DNA of 64,000 nt from Mesodorylaimus sp. YZB2_4 (Eukaryota; Nematoda; Enoplea; Dorylaimida; Dorylaimidae): assembly GCA_030248295.1 (NCBI GenBank), contig JASANH010001726.1:672845-736844 (forward strand). The letters run 5' to 3'. Position 1 is the stretch's first letter, and the number at the start of each line of letters is the position of its first letter. Shown one piece after another: positions 1-26,035 of the stretch. The position numbers and the translations under genes were made by a program. The notes beneath the pieces are model-generated. The model saw only the letters and a program-made list of their open reading frames with translations, made no database searches and was not told the origin of the DNA.

Positions 1-220
1 CAATAGAGGTTTCGAACAGCCGCCCGCAACGTTGTAGGAAGGCTCGTCCCTAAACATGTCTGCTATTAGCGGGAAACTTAGAAACCCGTAAGCATAGATC
101 AACTTCCGCTCCTCTCCGAATGTCCTGTTCGATCAAACAAAAAATCGGTTTGGGAAAGCGGGAGTTGATTATAGGAAATTATTGGCACTAGCGTTCTGTT
201 CAAAAAGGCCACGACAAAGA

Positions 221-2881
221 ATGGTGGGCCGTTGCATCGTGCACGGTTGCGTTTCATGGAAGGAAGCGAACGAATTTCGTAGAGGAATAGCCCGGAATGG
301 TCGTGCGTGGTGTCCTCGTCATTCGTCCGATAGCAGTCATTGCCATTGTACTTTCTCTACTAATTTATTTTCCTATCACAAATTCCCATCAGATTACAGT
401 CTTCGCTGTGTCTGGAAGCAGTTACTCAATTTCCCCGAGGATTTTGAACCGAAGAGGCACGATACGGTGTGCTCGAAACATTTCACTCTTCATGCAAGTA
501 TGCGCGGCGGTCATCAGAAACTTCCTATTTTACATATTGCACGATCGGAATCAGAAATCCGAAAAATTCTAAGTGACCGCGTTTTAATAACAATGGAAGA
601 ACAAGCCATAATAAGTTTGTCCGGTATGGCCGCCCTTCCTTTGAAAGAAGGTAGGTAATTTTGCTCAGTTGAATCCCTGGGCTTTTTGAATTTTCTGGTT
701 CATATTTTTCATATTTCTACAGACTATAGAACTGTGTAGAATCTGTCTGATCTATTGTACTGTAGGGAAGTTGTGGTTTAGCAAAGTAGAATAGCTAATT
801 TGCTAGAAGCATTCCATCTTTGGACACTAAAAAGTTTCAAAGTTTGCATTGTAAAATCTTATCATTACCTTAGGTTTTCGCATTCATTTTCCAAAGATTT
901 TTCCATTTTTTTATCTCCCACTAAATAAGATTGATAAGAATCGCAATGTGTTTAGAAATACTACACATAATATACACACACTACACTACACCCCGATCCA
1001 CTGATCCAGCCATACCAATCCGATCCGATCCGATCCGACTATTGGATTGGCCGGATCGGCAACTTTGCGCTTGACAAATTTTTTGCGCTGTATCTGCTCG
1101 AAAATGATAAGGTTTGTCTTGGAATAATGAAAAAATTCTGTTTTTTCTCTTAAGTCAGCGTTTTACCCCGCGTTAGGCGCTGGTTGGCTTTCCTATGTCC
1201 TTTGGAGTGGTCTGACAGACAGCGAGGAAACAGCAGGCTGGCGGGGATTGATGGGTATGCTGTCTTTAGCGCAGCGTCCTCACCAACCTGCTCTGTTTCC
1301 TCGCTGTCTGTCAGACCACTCCAAAGGACATAGGAAAGCCAAACAGCGCCTAACGCGGGGTAAAACGCTGACTTGAGAGAAAAAACAGAATTTTCTCTTT
1401 ATTCTAAGCCAAACCTTATCATTTTCGAGCAGATACAGCGTAAAACATTTTGGTTGCCGATCCGGCCAATCCAGTAGTCGGATTGGATCAGGAATCGATT
1501 CACCCCTCGGATCAGCGGATTGGTTCAGCCGAATCGGTGGACTGGTCGATGCTGGGCCTGAGATTGGTGTCACGTACTGTGCGTCGCAGAGGCATTCATG
1601 CATGCTTTCTTTATTCATGACCAAATGCATAAGAGCACACTCAAGGATCATGAAACATGCTAAAAGCACTACTCCACACGCATAGGGAAAATGTCATGTC
1701 ATTGACGAAATTGAGACTTGGTGACTTGGCAAATGTTGGTGAACACACGAACAAAACAACCAAGCTTGGCTGCATGAGCGTTTTCCGATTTCGGTAGTCT
1801 GTGCACCAACATCTGCGACACACAGGGAATATGTGGCTGGCAGTCACCAGTCACGCGACTAAAGCCACACCTGGTGTATAACTGACTGAAAAGTCATACA
1901 GCAATTTATGAGACTTCCCTTTTTCATTTATCAATCATATACAAACTGAAATTGATCTATAAATATACGCAGTTTCGATGCAGGTCTAAACATGCCCAAA
2001 CATGGATAAGCCATATCAGCTCTCCTCCTTAGTCTTCGAATTGTGCAGACAGATGCTACAGGCTATGATAAACAGACAGATCTTACAACCTTGCCTGCTG
2101 TTCCCTTATTATACGTACAGTATATGCAGAATCCCTACTCTGCCGCTACGCCCAATTAATAGGCGATTATCATTGTCTCAAAGTTTAGCTCCCAATTAAT
2201 GAGGGATAAACTTGGAAAATGAAGTTTCACTAAGGAGTAATCGCCATAAGATTTTGCCCTGAATCTCCTAGCGTGAAGGCATGCAAACTATCACAAATTA
2301 TGTCAGGAATATTTTCAGATTCCACTTCGCCTCATGGAACAAAACCCAACGTTCAATTCAAGACTAGTTATCGTTTTCGATGCGAATTTTGCCTGTGCTT
2401 TTTTGCAAATGATAAAACATTGAGCAATCATCAACTACGAAAACATTACATGGAAGGTGGGGCATTTCGATACTATTGCTCTTTTTGTTCGTTGTCTGGC
2501 CGTCGTCGAGAAGAAGTTGCCGAAAAATATTTTTCACTCAAGGATGATTTCTTAGCTCATATGTCGACTGAACATGGAATAAGAACAGTTGACTTGGCTC
2601 GCGATCAGAATCGGGAGTCTGGCAGAAGCTTGGGTGGTATTTTCGGCGATAATAGCGGGAAACGGATAAAAGTTGACATTGGCCAAGAAAATATCGATCA
2701 AGAAAAAATTGATTTAAAAGATCTCGCTGCCGACATGATAAAAATTGAACCCAATAACGATCGTCAGGAATCGGGTGGTCAAGTGGACGAAATGCAACTG
2801 TGGTCCTGTGCTTTGGCGTCACAGTTCCTGCAGACTGGACCCGCTTGGTCAGTTGTAGTCAAAGAAGAGCCAGTTGATTGA
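221..2881 (+). CDS. THAP domain plus C2H2 zinc-finger protein (two-exon model)
   Basis: Probable DNA-binding nuclear protein. Exon 1 (221-650) encodes a THAP-like C2CH zinc module: an early CIVHGC pair, then YHKFP, a Trp-containing helix (CVWKQLLNF) and the closing VCSKHF. The gap between the first Cys pair and YHKFP is about 40 residues, longer than usual, so a small intron may be hidden there. A donor GTAGGT follows at 651. Exon 2 (2307-2881) opens after TGTCAG in matching phase and carries two C2H2 fingers (CEFC..HQLRKH and CSFC..HMSTEH). The tail is acidic and has two SUMO-type motifs, IKIEP near the middle and VKEEP at the C-terminus. Joined length would be 334 aa. The exon join is inferred from phase alone; two separate genes are possible. 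The hairpin repeat at 994-1530 lies in the proposed intron. Confidence 0.5.
994..1530. repeat. Long hairpin (foldback) repeat
   Basis: Two arms of about 240 bases are reverse complements of each other around a centre near 1262, with a loop of roughly 40 bases. The inner arms are almost exact (for example GACAGACAGCGAGGAAACAG on the left, its complement on the right). The outer parts degrade into GATCCGATCC-type runs. No coding sequence is seen. It looks like a foldback or MITE-type element; similar GATCC-rich pieces occur near 6780-6900 and 10740-10870. Confidence 0.8.
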
Positions 2882-3155
2882 TAAATTTTGGTTCAGGGAA
2901 GGCTATGCATTGCAGATTGCAGAGAAATATGAGGATGAACGATAGGGATTGCAAATCATTCTTTTTTTCTTGCCTCTTTTTGAAGTTCAAATTTAGTATT
3001 ATGAGCTTCTTACTGTACATGTAAAGATTCAAAATGACGCAATCGGTGAGCTGTTTTTACTAAGTTAAGTGTATCGCAACAGTCACTAAAAACACGAAGA
3101 GTCCAACAGGAACTAACTGTGAGCCTGTTTCTTCATCTCGCCGCTGGGTTCGACT
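2882..3155. other. Spacer after the zinc-finger gene
   Basis: This is AT-rich sequence, presumably 3' untranslated and intergenic DNA. I see no further gene or clear element in it. Confidence 0.4.
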
Positions 3156-3880
3156 CAGCGTTGCCAGATGCAAAATTTAAAACTCGCTGCCAGGGTCCTG
3201 GAAATCCGCTAAAAATCCGCTGTGTATGATAAAAAATCCGCTAAAAAATTCGCCAAAAGTTTGTAGCAAAACTGAGCTTTTTTAGCTAATGAAACATGGG
3301 ATACAGCAGATAGCGGCATATGAGGAGACGTTTACTAACATTAGCTCAATTGCCGTACCATCTACTACATTTTTCAAGGATCGTTTACACTAGGCGGCTC
3401 GAAGGCCAGAAGGGAGGCAAAAAAGAAATTTCTACTTATACCAAACAAGGGGGACAGAAGAAAGGGGAACTGCCTTTGAGACCCACACTCGTTCCAAAGG
3501 CTGGACTGTGGTTAGGCCTACTGTAACATCGACTGAGCACTCAACTATGAATTTGTTATCGAATACGGTCTTTTATTAAAAATCATAGATCAATTGTCGA
3601 AATTATTGTGTTGCCTACCCCATCCCTTGTCAACAATGACCTTTAAGACCTCAACGCACGAACAAAACTGTCTCAAGAGTCGCAGAAAAATGGGCGAGCT
3701 GTTTAAAAAACCATCCGGCATAGGCTACTCGAACATAGATTGGCACAAATCCGCTAGAATCCGCTGAAAACCCCAAAATTAGCTGCAACTTCCGCTAAAA
3801 CACTCACTCCGCTGTTTTTCCCGCTGCCGGACAAAAAATCCGCCAGATCTAGCGGACTCTAGCTGCATCTGGCAACGCTG
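3156..3880. mobile_element. Non-autonomous hAT-type element (725 bp)
   Basis: It begins CAGCGTTGCCAGATGCA and ends TGCATCTGGCAACGCTG, a perfect 17-bp terminal inverted repeat of the CAG..CTG kind seen in hAT elements. The ends hold repeated copies of a subterminal motif close to AATCCGCTAAAA, as expected for transposase binding sites. The flanks GTTCGACT and GTCGACTT resemble a damaged 8-bp target duplication. No transposase is encoded. It is related in its end sequence to the element at 48049-49394. Confidence 0.75.
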
Positions 3881-4229
3881 GTCGACTTCGCTTCTTATTT
3901 TTGAGTTCCCGCTCTTTTTAAGTGGGACCATTTCAAAATCACGTACCTTCGCCCGATGTGCGCTCCGGTTTCCATATATGGTGATATCATTGCAAATTAG
4001 CATCCGCCCTCATTTTGTTGGCCTGAGTCATAGACCACCCACACTCATCATATCACCCTGGTCTTCTAGTACTCTCATTTTTGAAAGATCATTGGAAATT
4101 TATGGAAGCATTCTGATTGTACCTTCGGTAGGAAATTCATTGTTGCCGTTTTTTTTCCGAATTCTAAAATCATACAGTATTTTTTGAATTCACGATTAGC
4201 CTGTGAAAAAAAAGAAATCACCTGGAACC

Positions 4230-16872
<12,643 letters not shown>

Positions 16873-18844
16873 TCGGCCGTGAAGAAAGAACTGGGTGAAA
16901 TTAGGAATATGCACAATTGTCCATAGTTTTCAATCGTTTAATATGTGATTTAGGTTTTGTGTTTTTGTGACCAACTTTATATCACTTTATTATTCACTTT
17001 TTTCAATTTTTATGTCAGTAATTTTTAATGAATTAGAGATGGAGCAGGGTGAAGGATGTGTTTTTGTGGTGAGGATGAGCGGGAATGTAATTTGGGTCTT
17101 TTCTGGGAGATAATTAATGATTGTGCGCATTTGAGCCACCTGTTGTGCCGCGCATTCGCCGACGGGCTCGTGGCCAAGCTAACAATAAGCTTAGGGGACC
17201 AAGCTAGAATGGACGTAGCTTGCACCGAGGCCCGATAGCAGCCATTCTTAGTGTTTTTCTTGCTAGCGAAAGGCGCTGTTTGTGCAAATTGTTCCAGCTG
17301 GCGGCGGTTTTTCATGTGTTTCTATTGTGAGCAAATGTAATTTGAATTTGTGATGTCTTCCATCCATTCCGCGATTTCTTTCCCTCTTTTTTTCACGTTT
17401 ATAATTCATCCAACCAGGTCAGCGATATCCTATTTTTATACGCTAGACCTTTTCATTCATTCGATGACTAATAAATGATAATTTGGTGGTATAAGCAGTG
17501 TATAATGATGCATTGCTTTTTTGCTGCTCGAATCCGCCTAGTGCCTTTTTTTGCTTGGTCTGGTGTGAATAGAATGGATGATGAATTTTATGCGGAAATA
17601 TTTTGTGTAAAGTTTACGATTTGGAGTGAGTTGAGTTTGTGTTTATGAGAAGAAATGTCAGCACTTTTAGCTAATGTACCTAGTAAGAGTGGCGAAGGCG
17701 GCATTGGAGGCCTTATTTTTCAATTTTGAAAATCCTAAGGTAGGTCGTAATCGAATGTGATGGCCGTCAGCCAAACCGCGTGTTGGCCCAAATAAGGATG
17801 ATGATTCGTCTTCGCGACGACGTGCAGAAAAGTTTTTGTGACCGACTGCGTAGGCTGATGGGTGGAAAGGTAGGACGAGGAGTAAACACCTGCCGACGTT
17901 TGGTGAACTAGACAGCAGTGGGATGTAATTAATGTCCAACCTTGGCGCGACTTGGAAAGACGAATTTTTCGACTTTGCTTAGTTTAGAATGGAATCTTTC
18001 AAGTGTGAAGTCGACAAAGAAAATGTTGGGTCTTTTAGGATTAAGTTTTTGAAATTAACGGATTTTTATTGGCGCGATCAATTATTTTGTGTCTTCAAGA
18101 CTCGTACTTGACTGGTCACAGTTACGTTCGGTCAGTTCAAGGCGAGTCCGCGTGATTGAATGGTCGAATTGGTACCGGACTGGACTATGTTCACGGCCTG
18201 CTGACTTGCAGGCACGATTGACGTCTCTCCGCCCACCTCGTCTCCCCAACAGCCCAGAGTACACACAAGCAGCCTTGCATGACGCTCGTCTGCAGTGCCG
18301 TCGGCCGAACACAGTCGAGTTGAGGTGAGGTTGAGGAGAGCAGGGCATTCCTCGGCTAGCCGACACAATTTCCTCTCGTCCAGATCTCCCTACGTCCATT
18401 TTTACGTCTAGTGTCGTTGAGGAAAGTCGCCTCGCTCACTTCCTTTCGCCGACAGGGCCAGCCAGCCAGACGTGCCTAGCCAAGCGGCGCCAGTCTCCTC
18501 AGTTGCCAGTCGAATCGACTGGTTGTGCGCGACAATAGCATCAGCCACCCGGCTGGTTGCTAGTCGGCTACGGCAGTACGAGTGCTGAAGTGCGGTCGGC
18601 TTTGGCGCGTACAAGTCGCCCGAGCAGTCTGCAGCGCGCCTGCGCCTGTTATCCGTTGCCCGCCGTGTGCTCCCTGAGAAGTGTAAAGTCGGAATTCTCT
18701 CTTTACACTGATACCTTTCTCCTCTACCCGCTTTGTGATTGGTTGTGTTGTCAATCTCGAAATTTGATTGGCTGGCGCGCACGCTGCTGTCCGAACTGGC
18801 GCTATATGACTTGCTTTTTTCTAGCACACACCATTTTTTCTTGA
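16873..18844. other. Spacer between aPKC and the Ski/Sno gene
   Basis: No convincing gene is seen. The last 750 bases before the Ski start (about 18090-18840) are clearly richer in G and C than the rest and probably contain its promoter and 5' untranslated region. The open frames on both strands there look like by-products of base composition. Confidence 0.45.
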
Positions 18845-21800
18845 ATGGATACTGGTACTTTTGCATTGAATAACGGTGTTCGTTACGATCACATACAACG
18901 TTTATTGAAACACTACGAATTGACTGCCTTGAATAGTTTGGGTGGACCGGCTGCCATGTTAGCATCGAGTGACCTTATCCAATCGAACGCGCCTAACCTT
19001 CTGCTCGATACAAAGACGCCATCGAGTTTGGCCGTTTCAACAGCTCTGGCTAATTTCATGCTACATCGAGATAAGGCCTCCAATATCGACACTGGTGTAA
19101 TTTTACCCAATTTATCGTCCACTATATCGAAAGGCGATCAATCGGCGAATGGTGTCAAAGGTGCATCATTTAATGAGATTTTATCCCTTCGTCACGCCAT
19201 ACCAGTCCAACCTTTGCCTGTCTTCACGCCGGTCGATCGAGCGTCGACTGGAGCGGAAAAACAGGAGGCAGTAGTGGAAGGCGAGTATATCGCTTGTTTC
19301 GCTGTTGGAGGCGAAAAGCGATTATGCTTGCCACAAATTTTAAGTACGGTATTGAAGAATTTATCCGTAATCGATATCAATCGGGCGCGGACCGAATTGA
19401 ATATCCATTGCAATCACTGCACGCCCGAACAGTTGAATGCGCTGAAGGTGAGTGCCGCGGTGGCTGGGGCAGACGCACAGGTGACTAGGGACCAGGTAGG
19501 TGGAATGAGGTGTGGGGGCCCAGGTCACAAGGGGGCACGGGTGGCAATGCCCACTCTAGATGTGCGCGCTGGGCAGGGTGCTGTACATGAGAACTTTACG
19601 CTGCTTTGATTAGTGATAACGTGGCCACTAAAGAAACTTTTCTTCGTTCGCTAGGCTTTGAGATTTGAGCTTATGCGAGGTATCTTCTAGGCTGCCAAAA
19701 TTCTGGCATCGACAGCTACGAGTTGCAGTTTGATCACAAAAACGGACGCGGAACGTTTATGCAATCATTTGCTTCGTCAGAAGCAAGACACGTTGGAAAA
19801 AAGTGGACTGCATGCGATAAAACGCGAAAATCGTCGCGTTACAAACGGGCGTTTATCTCGTTTGTTATCGATTGGAAAAGAATCCAGTCCGACAGTGACC
19901 AGCACTTCGAATGACGAGATCGCCGGAAATGGTATGTTGGATTGTGCGTGATCAAGATCCAAGCTGGTGATGTGCATGAACTCAGGTTTAGGAGGCAGTG
20001 TAAAGTACACAAGGATAGAAGCGTAAAGTGCCTTGATCTCCTCTTTCTGTTTAGATCTAAGCGTCCCGGTCATGCATTTATGTTTCGGACGATGCCGCGG
20101 TCGCTACTATCCGTCACTATACGCCAGTCCATCGGCCGAATGTATCGAATGCGATGAATGCGGTGATTTATTGGCGCCCGATCGTTTTGTTATGCATTCG
20201 CATCGAAATCAAGAACGGAGAACGTGTCATTGGGGTTTCGATTCGGCCAACTGGCGGGCCTACATCCATTTACCAGCCGATGCAGAATTGTCCACGGAGA
20301 ATACGAAAATGTTGGAGCAAATGAAATTACGTTTCGACGTGACTGGTTTAACAAAAAGAAAATTTGACGAACACGTAAGTACTCTCGTCGACTCCCCTAC
20401 CAGGACACCTAGTACGTTCCGTTTTGATAACGTGCGCATGTGTCGCAGTGATGTGGTCAGATGGGTCTAGCCCCCCCCTTGATTGTTGTAGTCGTCAAGG
20501 CGATTCGACGAGTTTCTGCCGTTGCCTTATTTCGCTTTTATGGCTGAGATTCAACCCTGTTCACATCGAAGATGGACGAGATTTCACGTTTCCAGGCTGG
20601 TTTACCTCGTTTTCGTCTATTGTCCATGTTTGGTCTGAAACTAGTCGCAAAGCAGCACGGCTTATTTTTTGCACACACGTCCTTGAATGGAGAATAGTCA
20701 ACCCGCTCGCTCGTTCGTTGGTCTACGGCTGCAATTTGATTCAATTTTAAAGGAAAACCTGTTTTTCCATTGCTTTCGATGCTGTCAGGGTTGAACAGTG
20801 TCCTTCTGCGGGCATGTCCAAAATGTCGAGCGGGCGGGAACGCATTAAACCTAAAACCCGGCAAGAAAACGATTTTACACTCTACATTGGCATTGGGGCG
20901 ATTTGGGAGGCCGAGGCGGAGGCGGAAAAATTGAAAAGCTGCAAAGGCAATTTCTTCTCGTTCGCATAGACTTTTCGTCGTTTCGGGCCTCTCTTAAAGC
21001 CGATCTCTTTTCCGGGTTAATGTCGCCCGGGTTTTATGGGCGCTGTCGAATAGGCGACCGTGTCGTTTTTCATTCGTCCAGATATGAATATACGACCACG
21101 ACTGCATGTTGCGGATAATGCTAGGGGCACTCGTCTTGGATTATCTTTGCCTAATCCTTAGACCGAACCGCCGAGAAGGTTAGGTTGGTAGGGGAGAGAA
21201 TGATTGATGTTATGAGGGAAAATTGATTGCTTCTAAGGGGGTGCTCTTTGGTGCTTTGACGCCTTTATGGCGAGGAATAGATCAAGAAAGCGTAAGGATA
21301 TTGGCTTCTTTGTGCCAACCGTCATCCTCGGCATTCAGATGCTTTATCAATCTAATGGCTTGTGCAAAAACAAGTGCTTGCTTTCGTTTATTGATGGTCC
21401 CGGGCGAGATCCGGGAGAAATGTCAGTCTAATTAAAATCTTACACATAAACGAATTTTGCAACGAACCGAAGATTTGCATGAGGAAATTTACAGAAAGCA
21501 AAGTAATTAGCAATCAGGGAGAGTCGAACCGTATGATCAAGTGAAGCAGAGCTATATCGCCTCGTTGCATTTTTCATTATTTTTGCAAACAAATGATCCC
21601 GAATGGTATTTCTTTGCCTTACAGGCAGAAACATGCACAGTAGCCCGGTCGGCATCTGGGCGAAAACGCGCCCGGGCTAGCTGTGGTTGGCCTTGTTCTA
21701 AATTGATTTTTTTCGAAGAATGCAAATAGGAAAAGGCAATGCTCGTTCGTGCTCCTAGACATACATTTCGCAGGTTTTTCTAAGGCTTTGAATAGAGTTT

Positions 21801-24730
21801 TTTTCGATGTATGCATCGTTAGGGCTTTATATTTTAGTTGTCGGTGCTGCTTGGAAAGAACAAATCAAATATATGCACATGTGCGAGGCAGACGTTCGAC
21901 GAGGCTTTTTGCTGGCTGAGACTAAAATCTAACAGACGACTGGTTTCTTTTTTCAAAAAAAGCTCCCTTCGCACTAGCTGGGGGCTGTACTGGTAAAAAG
22001 TGGACGGATGATGTAGGAGCAGGCTATGTTAAGCAGGGTTAGCCAGTAGGCGCCTCGGCCTGACTGGTGAGAATTGCAATTTTTAAACTCCATACGAAAA
22101 GCCGTTCTGACTCGTCTGCTAACTTGTGACGCCGCCGAGTCGTACACGTCAAAACCGCAAGTAGAAGCAACAGAATTGTAAAACTATACGAGCGCGTCTG
22201 GGGAAACGAGGGGGAACCTAATCAGGGACCGTCGCGTAGTTGCTCAGCCGAAAGGAATGCGCTGAGAAAAATGGGCAGCTTGGGTGGAGTTGGGGGGGGG
22301 GGGGGCACGATGAGTATAGATCATGATTGTCTTGATGAAAGTTTCATGCATATGGAGCGGTGTGGAAGGAAAGCGTGAAGGCATAAGCATATTCTACATG
22401 CACATTCCGTCGTCTGGCGGTCGATGACAGGAAAATAACCCGCCTAGGTGATAATGTTTGGTCAAAGTAGCTGATGTCGTCCAGTCTTCTTGTGTGGTCA
22501 CTTTCCCCTCGCAGTGAGGTCTTGCTACACAGGTCGCGTTGGTGGACGACTGATAACCAGTCTGTGCGTCTCGGGCGAATAACATGGTTTCGATTACGTT
22601 TTAGATCTCGGAAACGAATGGTCTCGAAGCTGACGATGACAACCGACAGCTGAAAAAACGCTTAAAATTAGACACGGGCGATCAGCCAATAACAAGCGGA
22701 TTGTGCACCGAAAAGTTACCCATTACTCTTCCAGCAACGTCGACTGTGGTGGGCGCGAATCAATCGGCCTTGCCCTATCTGCTTTGCGATCCGTTGTTCT
22801 TGGTGGCTTATTACCAAACTCTGTTGTCGACTGCCACCACCAACGCGGCTCGTACGACCGGTGCCAGTTGTACGCCTTCTTCACTGCTACCTCAACAGCC
22901 GTTAACGAGCGCCGCTTGCGGTGGCATTGACGCGAATTCAGGGGACGGGTCGGCACAGAAAGCCATTTACAACATTACCACTTTGCACCCGCATCATCAG
23001 CAACAGCAGCAACTGTTAAACCGTGGACAACTGCGAAATGTCAATGCGGCGCCAGCCTTGGACGAAGCCACGGCAGCGGCGGCGTTGAAATTATTGCAGT
23101 TGCGTGCGTCGAATGACGGCACTAATGAATGCCTTGGCAACATCGTCCCTCAACCGACCGCCGACCAAACCACCACCACGTCGATCGGGGGCAAAAATGT
23201 GGGCAAGGAGATCGAAAAGAACGGGTAGGTGGGGCCCAGTGGATGCAGACAAAGGGACCCTACTGTAGGCTAAAAGTGCTAGTTGTCAGAATGATCTTAC
23301 TAATTAAGGAGTGTGCATGAAAATTTCACCCACACCTGCATTTTTCAGACGCAGCTTGGCTCTCGAATTTTATTTCTGATCATTATTTTAAAAACTGTTT
23401 TTTAGCAAAACCGAACCCACTTCCGTGCCGTTAGAACGAACTCTTCAAGGAAACAAAACACTGTCGAGCCATCATCACTTTTGGTCGCCCTCGAATAAGG
23501 AACCATTCAAGAAGCAACTATTACATTTATTCGCAGTCGAGCAAAAACAAAAGCAACAAATCTTGGAACAGCAACAGCTAACATGTCAAACACAAGTCGA
23601 GTCGGATCGAGCCTCGGTGGAAGTGATCGTAGACGACGATGATGACGACGGGGCGGCAAAGCCGATGAGCGAACCCGTGTCCAATTCCGAGACCGATACC
23701 ACGAAGAGCAAGGAGGCCAATGGAAGAGAGACAGAGGAAACACAGGTCGCAGAGGAATCGAGTGACGCCAGTTCTGACACTGATGGTAAGCAGACTGAGA
23801 AAAAGGGAATGGAGCTGGAAGGCCAGCAGCAGAGATGCGTCATTTGATACAGCTTTATGAGAAATCCCTATCTCGAATCTGCAATCTTTTTCCTGGCTTA
23901 TTTGTCAGGAGATGCCACTTTTATGCGGCTAACGATAAGACTTACAGCATCAACGTAGGAAGTACAAGTGAGACGTTTGATCACTGCTGTGATCTCTAGG
24001 GGATCAGGGAAAATAGGATAGAATTCCTGAATGGCTTACTTTACTCTGCCATCGTGTACCTAACTAATCGTGAATCAGTCTGGGCATAGTTGTGCCGCAC
24101 AATCTACAAGCCTATCGTGCCATGTTGGCCTGAGTACTAGGCCAGCGTGTCGTACATGCCCGGAGTTTTGTAAACAACATTCCTCTTTGACGTTTTTCAA
24201 GTTTCATCTGGCTAAAAAGTTCCGCTTAGACTAGACAGGTAGATAGGCGCAGAGATTAAGGGGCAATCGGGGTTTAAAATTGAGCCAGCATTTCACTCTT
24301 TACAATGGATAAAAAAATCAGGTCACGAAGCTCTATTTAGACTAAACGAATAGAATGTGACCTGTCTTATCATTTTGCTCAGGCTATCATTGTTGACTTT
24401 AGTGTAGATCCTATCGTAAACATGTTTTTATTCTTTGTAGGACCCGCCAACGAAGAAGCGTCTTTGGACGATTTGTTACAACGATATATCAGCGATGTGG
24501 ATGGTCTTCGCATGGTCAGAACGAAAATCGCAACTAATCAGCGATATTTGGAACAAAAATTGGACTCAGTGGCGGCCGAGAATCGTTTGTTGCGCGCTGA
24601 ATGTTTTCAAATGAAAACAAAGGAATTCCAGAGGCAGCAAGAAGAAGAACGTCGACAGCAAGAGCAACAGCATAATGGTACGAATACATTGAATTTTTTC
24701 GGTTTGATGCCAAGATCAGTGAAATTATGA
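18845..24730 (+). CDS. ski: Ski/Sno family SMAD corepressor, six exons, 817 aa
   Basis: Nuclear corepressor that binds SMADs and dampens TGF-beta signalling; nematode DAF-5 belongs to this family. Exons: 18845-19447, 19691-19931, 20055-20374, 22605-23224, 23406-23785, 24441-24730; phases agree and the total is 818 codons. The DHD/Ski-Sno domain (about 148-230) has CFAVGGEKRLCLPQ and LITKTDAERLCNHLL, close to vertebrate Ski. The SMAD4-binding zinc domain (about 282-388) has CFGRCRGRYYP, ECIECDECG and TCHWGFDSANWRAYIHL. Exon 4 encodes a Gln/His/Ala-rich stretch, exon 5 a polar acidic stretch with a run of Asp, and exon 6 a Glu/Gln-rich coiled coil (about 740-800). The start is the first ATG after an upstream GC-rich region. 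Extra 5' or alternative exons cannot be excluded. It resembles Ski/SnoN more than the SKOR or Dachshund branches. Confidence 0.93.
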
Positions 24731-25349
24731 AATAATCACTAACTGTGCGAATGATACTCGATGCAGAGCCACTTTACATGTTGCATTTGGGATGTGTCCC
24801 GAAGTTTATGGGGTAGTAGAAATGTACAGAACTCGTACATATTGAGGGGTAGATTAGGATAAGTTTGTACAGGTGCTCAGACAATGACGAATTTAAATGC
24901 GACAACAGAAATGACTGCCCCGTGTAAAATGGAGAGGCGTAGATCTTCTGTTGTTGGGAGCCGTGTTTCGTACCTTATTGTGCTTATCGATAGTAATCGC
25001 AATTGTCTTGCACAATATTTTTTGTCTTTTGTTCGTAAGAAAAGATAGAACTATTTTCTTATTTTGGCACCTTAGGGTACAAAAGTGTTTGAGATTTTTC
25101 AAAATGGTATCCCAGTGTTGGTGTGTATAAATTGTTACTCGGATGTGTCAAGTTGGTTATAAATGCTTTTTTGTGAAATCACTAGCTGTTTTTGAATTGA
25201 GACGTGGTTTTTGACAACTACCTGCAGCGTTTTGTTAAAAACCTTTTACGTGTCAGGTGTTTCGATGTACCGGTTTGAAGCATAAAGTTCTAGTTACAGG
25301 TGCGCTTATATTGTTTTAATGCATTTATATGTTTTGTCATGTAACTAAA

Positions 25350-25355
25350 AATAAA
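25350..25355 (+). terminator. Polyadenylation signal, probable for the Ski/Sno gene
   Basis: An AATAAA hexamer in AT-rich sequence lies 620 bases after the Ski stop codon, in the same orientation. It is the clearest such signal before the convergent CX gene. Confidence 0.45.
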
Positions 25356-26035
25356 GTGCTGTTCTTTTAAAATTGTATCGTCAATGCACATAAGCGTATC
25401 AACATCAAACTATGGGTGCAAGAACATGTCAGCTATCGTCACCTGCCTGGGCGCCTAAAGATAACTCGGCTTGCTTACTGTAACCGCATTCTATCACTGC
25501 CCCCTGCATGAAAAATAAGTGCTGCTTGTGAGTGCACAGTTGCTGACTTAGGCGAAAAGTGCGCGAGTCATGAATAAGTGCCTTTTCACGGAAAAAGAAA
25601 TGTTTCCCATTGGCATCACGGCACGGCATGGAAATTACAAAACGGGAGCAGCACATCATCGAATCTTATGAAGATTCACACACAATGCCCTTCGCAATTA
25701 TTGATGATAAACTTTACAATCACAGTATTCCACGTGAAAAGTAAAAAAACTGGAGCCTTTTGGCGTATGAGTGGATAGTACACTGGACTGAGAATGCAAG
25801 GGTAGGTTCGATTCCCGCTGTGAGCTCATGTTTTTGATCACAGTTTTGCCTCTGGCTATTTTAAATTCTGGAAAAGGAGGATACACTGCGAAAACACAAA
25901 AGCCAGTCCCCTCTTAAGACATCACCCGAAGAGACACTGAAGAAATTTTGATTAGAATTATGCCCTTCCTGCGATGAGATCTTCGACACAAAAGGCAAAC
26001 CCTCTCCAAAGCGAAATGCTACCATTAAACGTCCA

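Noticed and set aside
18408-18965. 185-residue minus-strand frame
   Set aside because: It overlaps the start of the Ski gene and its GC-rich upstream region, has no domain, and looks like a shadow of base composition.
22290-22308. Run of G bases
   Set aside because: A simple homopolymer in an intron, and possibly a sequencing weak spot; no function can be argued.
25765-25840. tRNA-like stretch with GTGGATAGTACACTGGACTG and GGTTCGATTCCC
   Set aside because: Box A- and box B-like words are present, but the anticodon stem and the acceptor stem do not pair. It may be a degraded tRNA or part of a SINE; not enough to call a gene.
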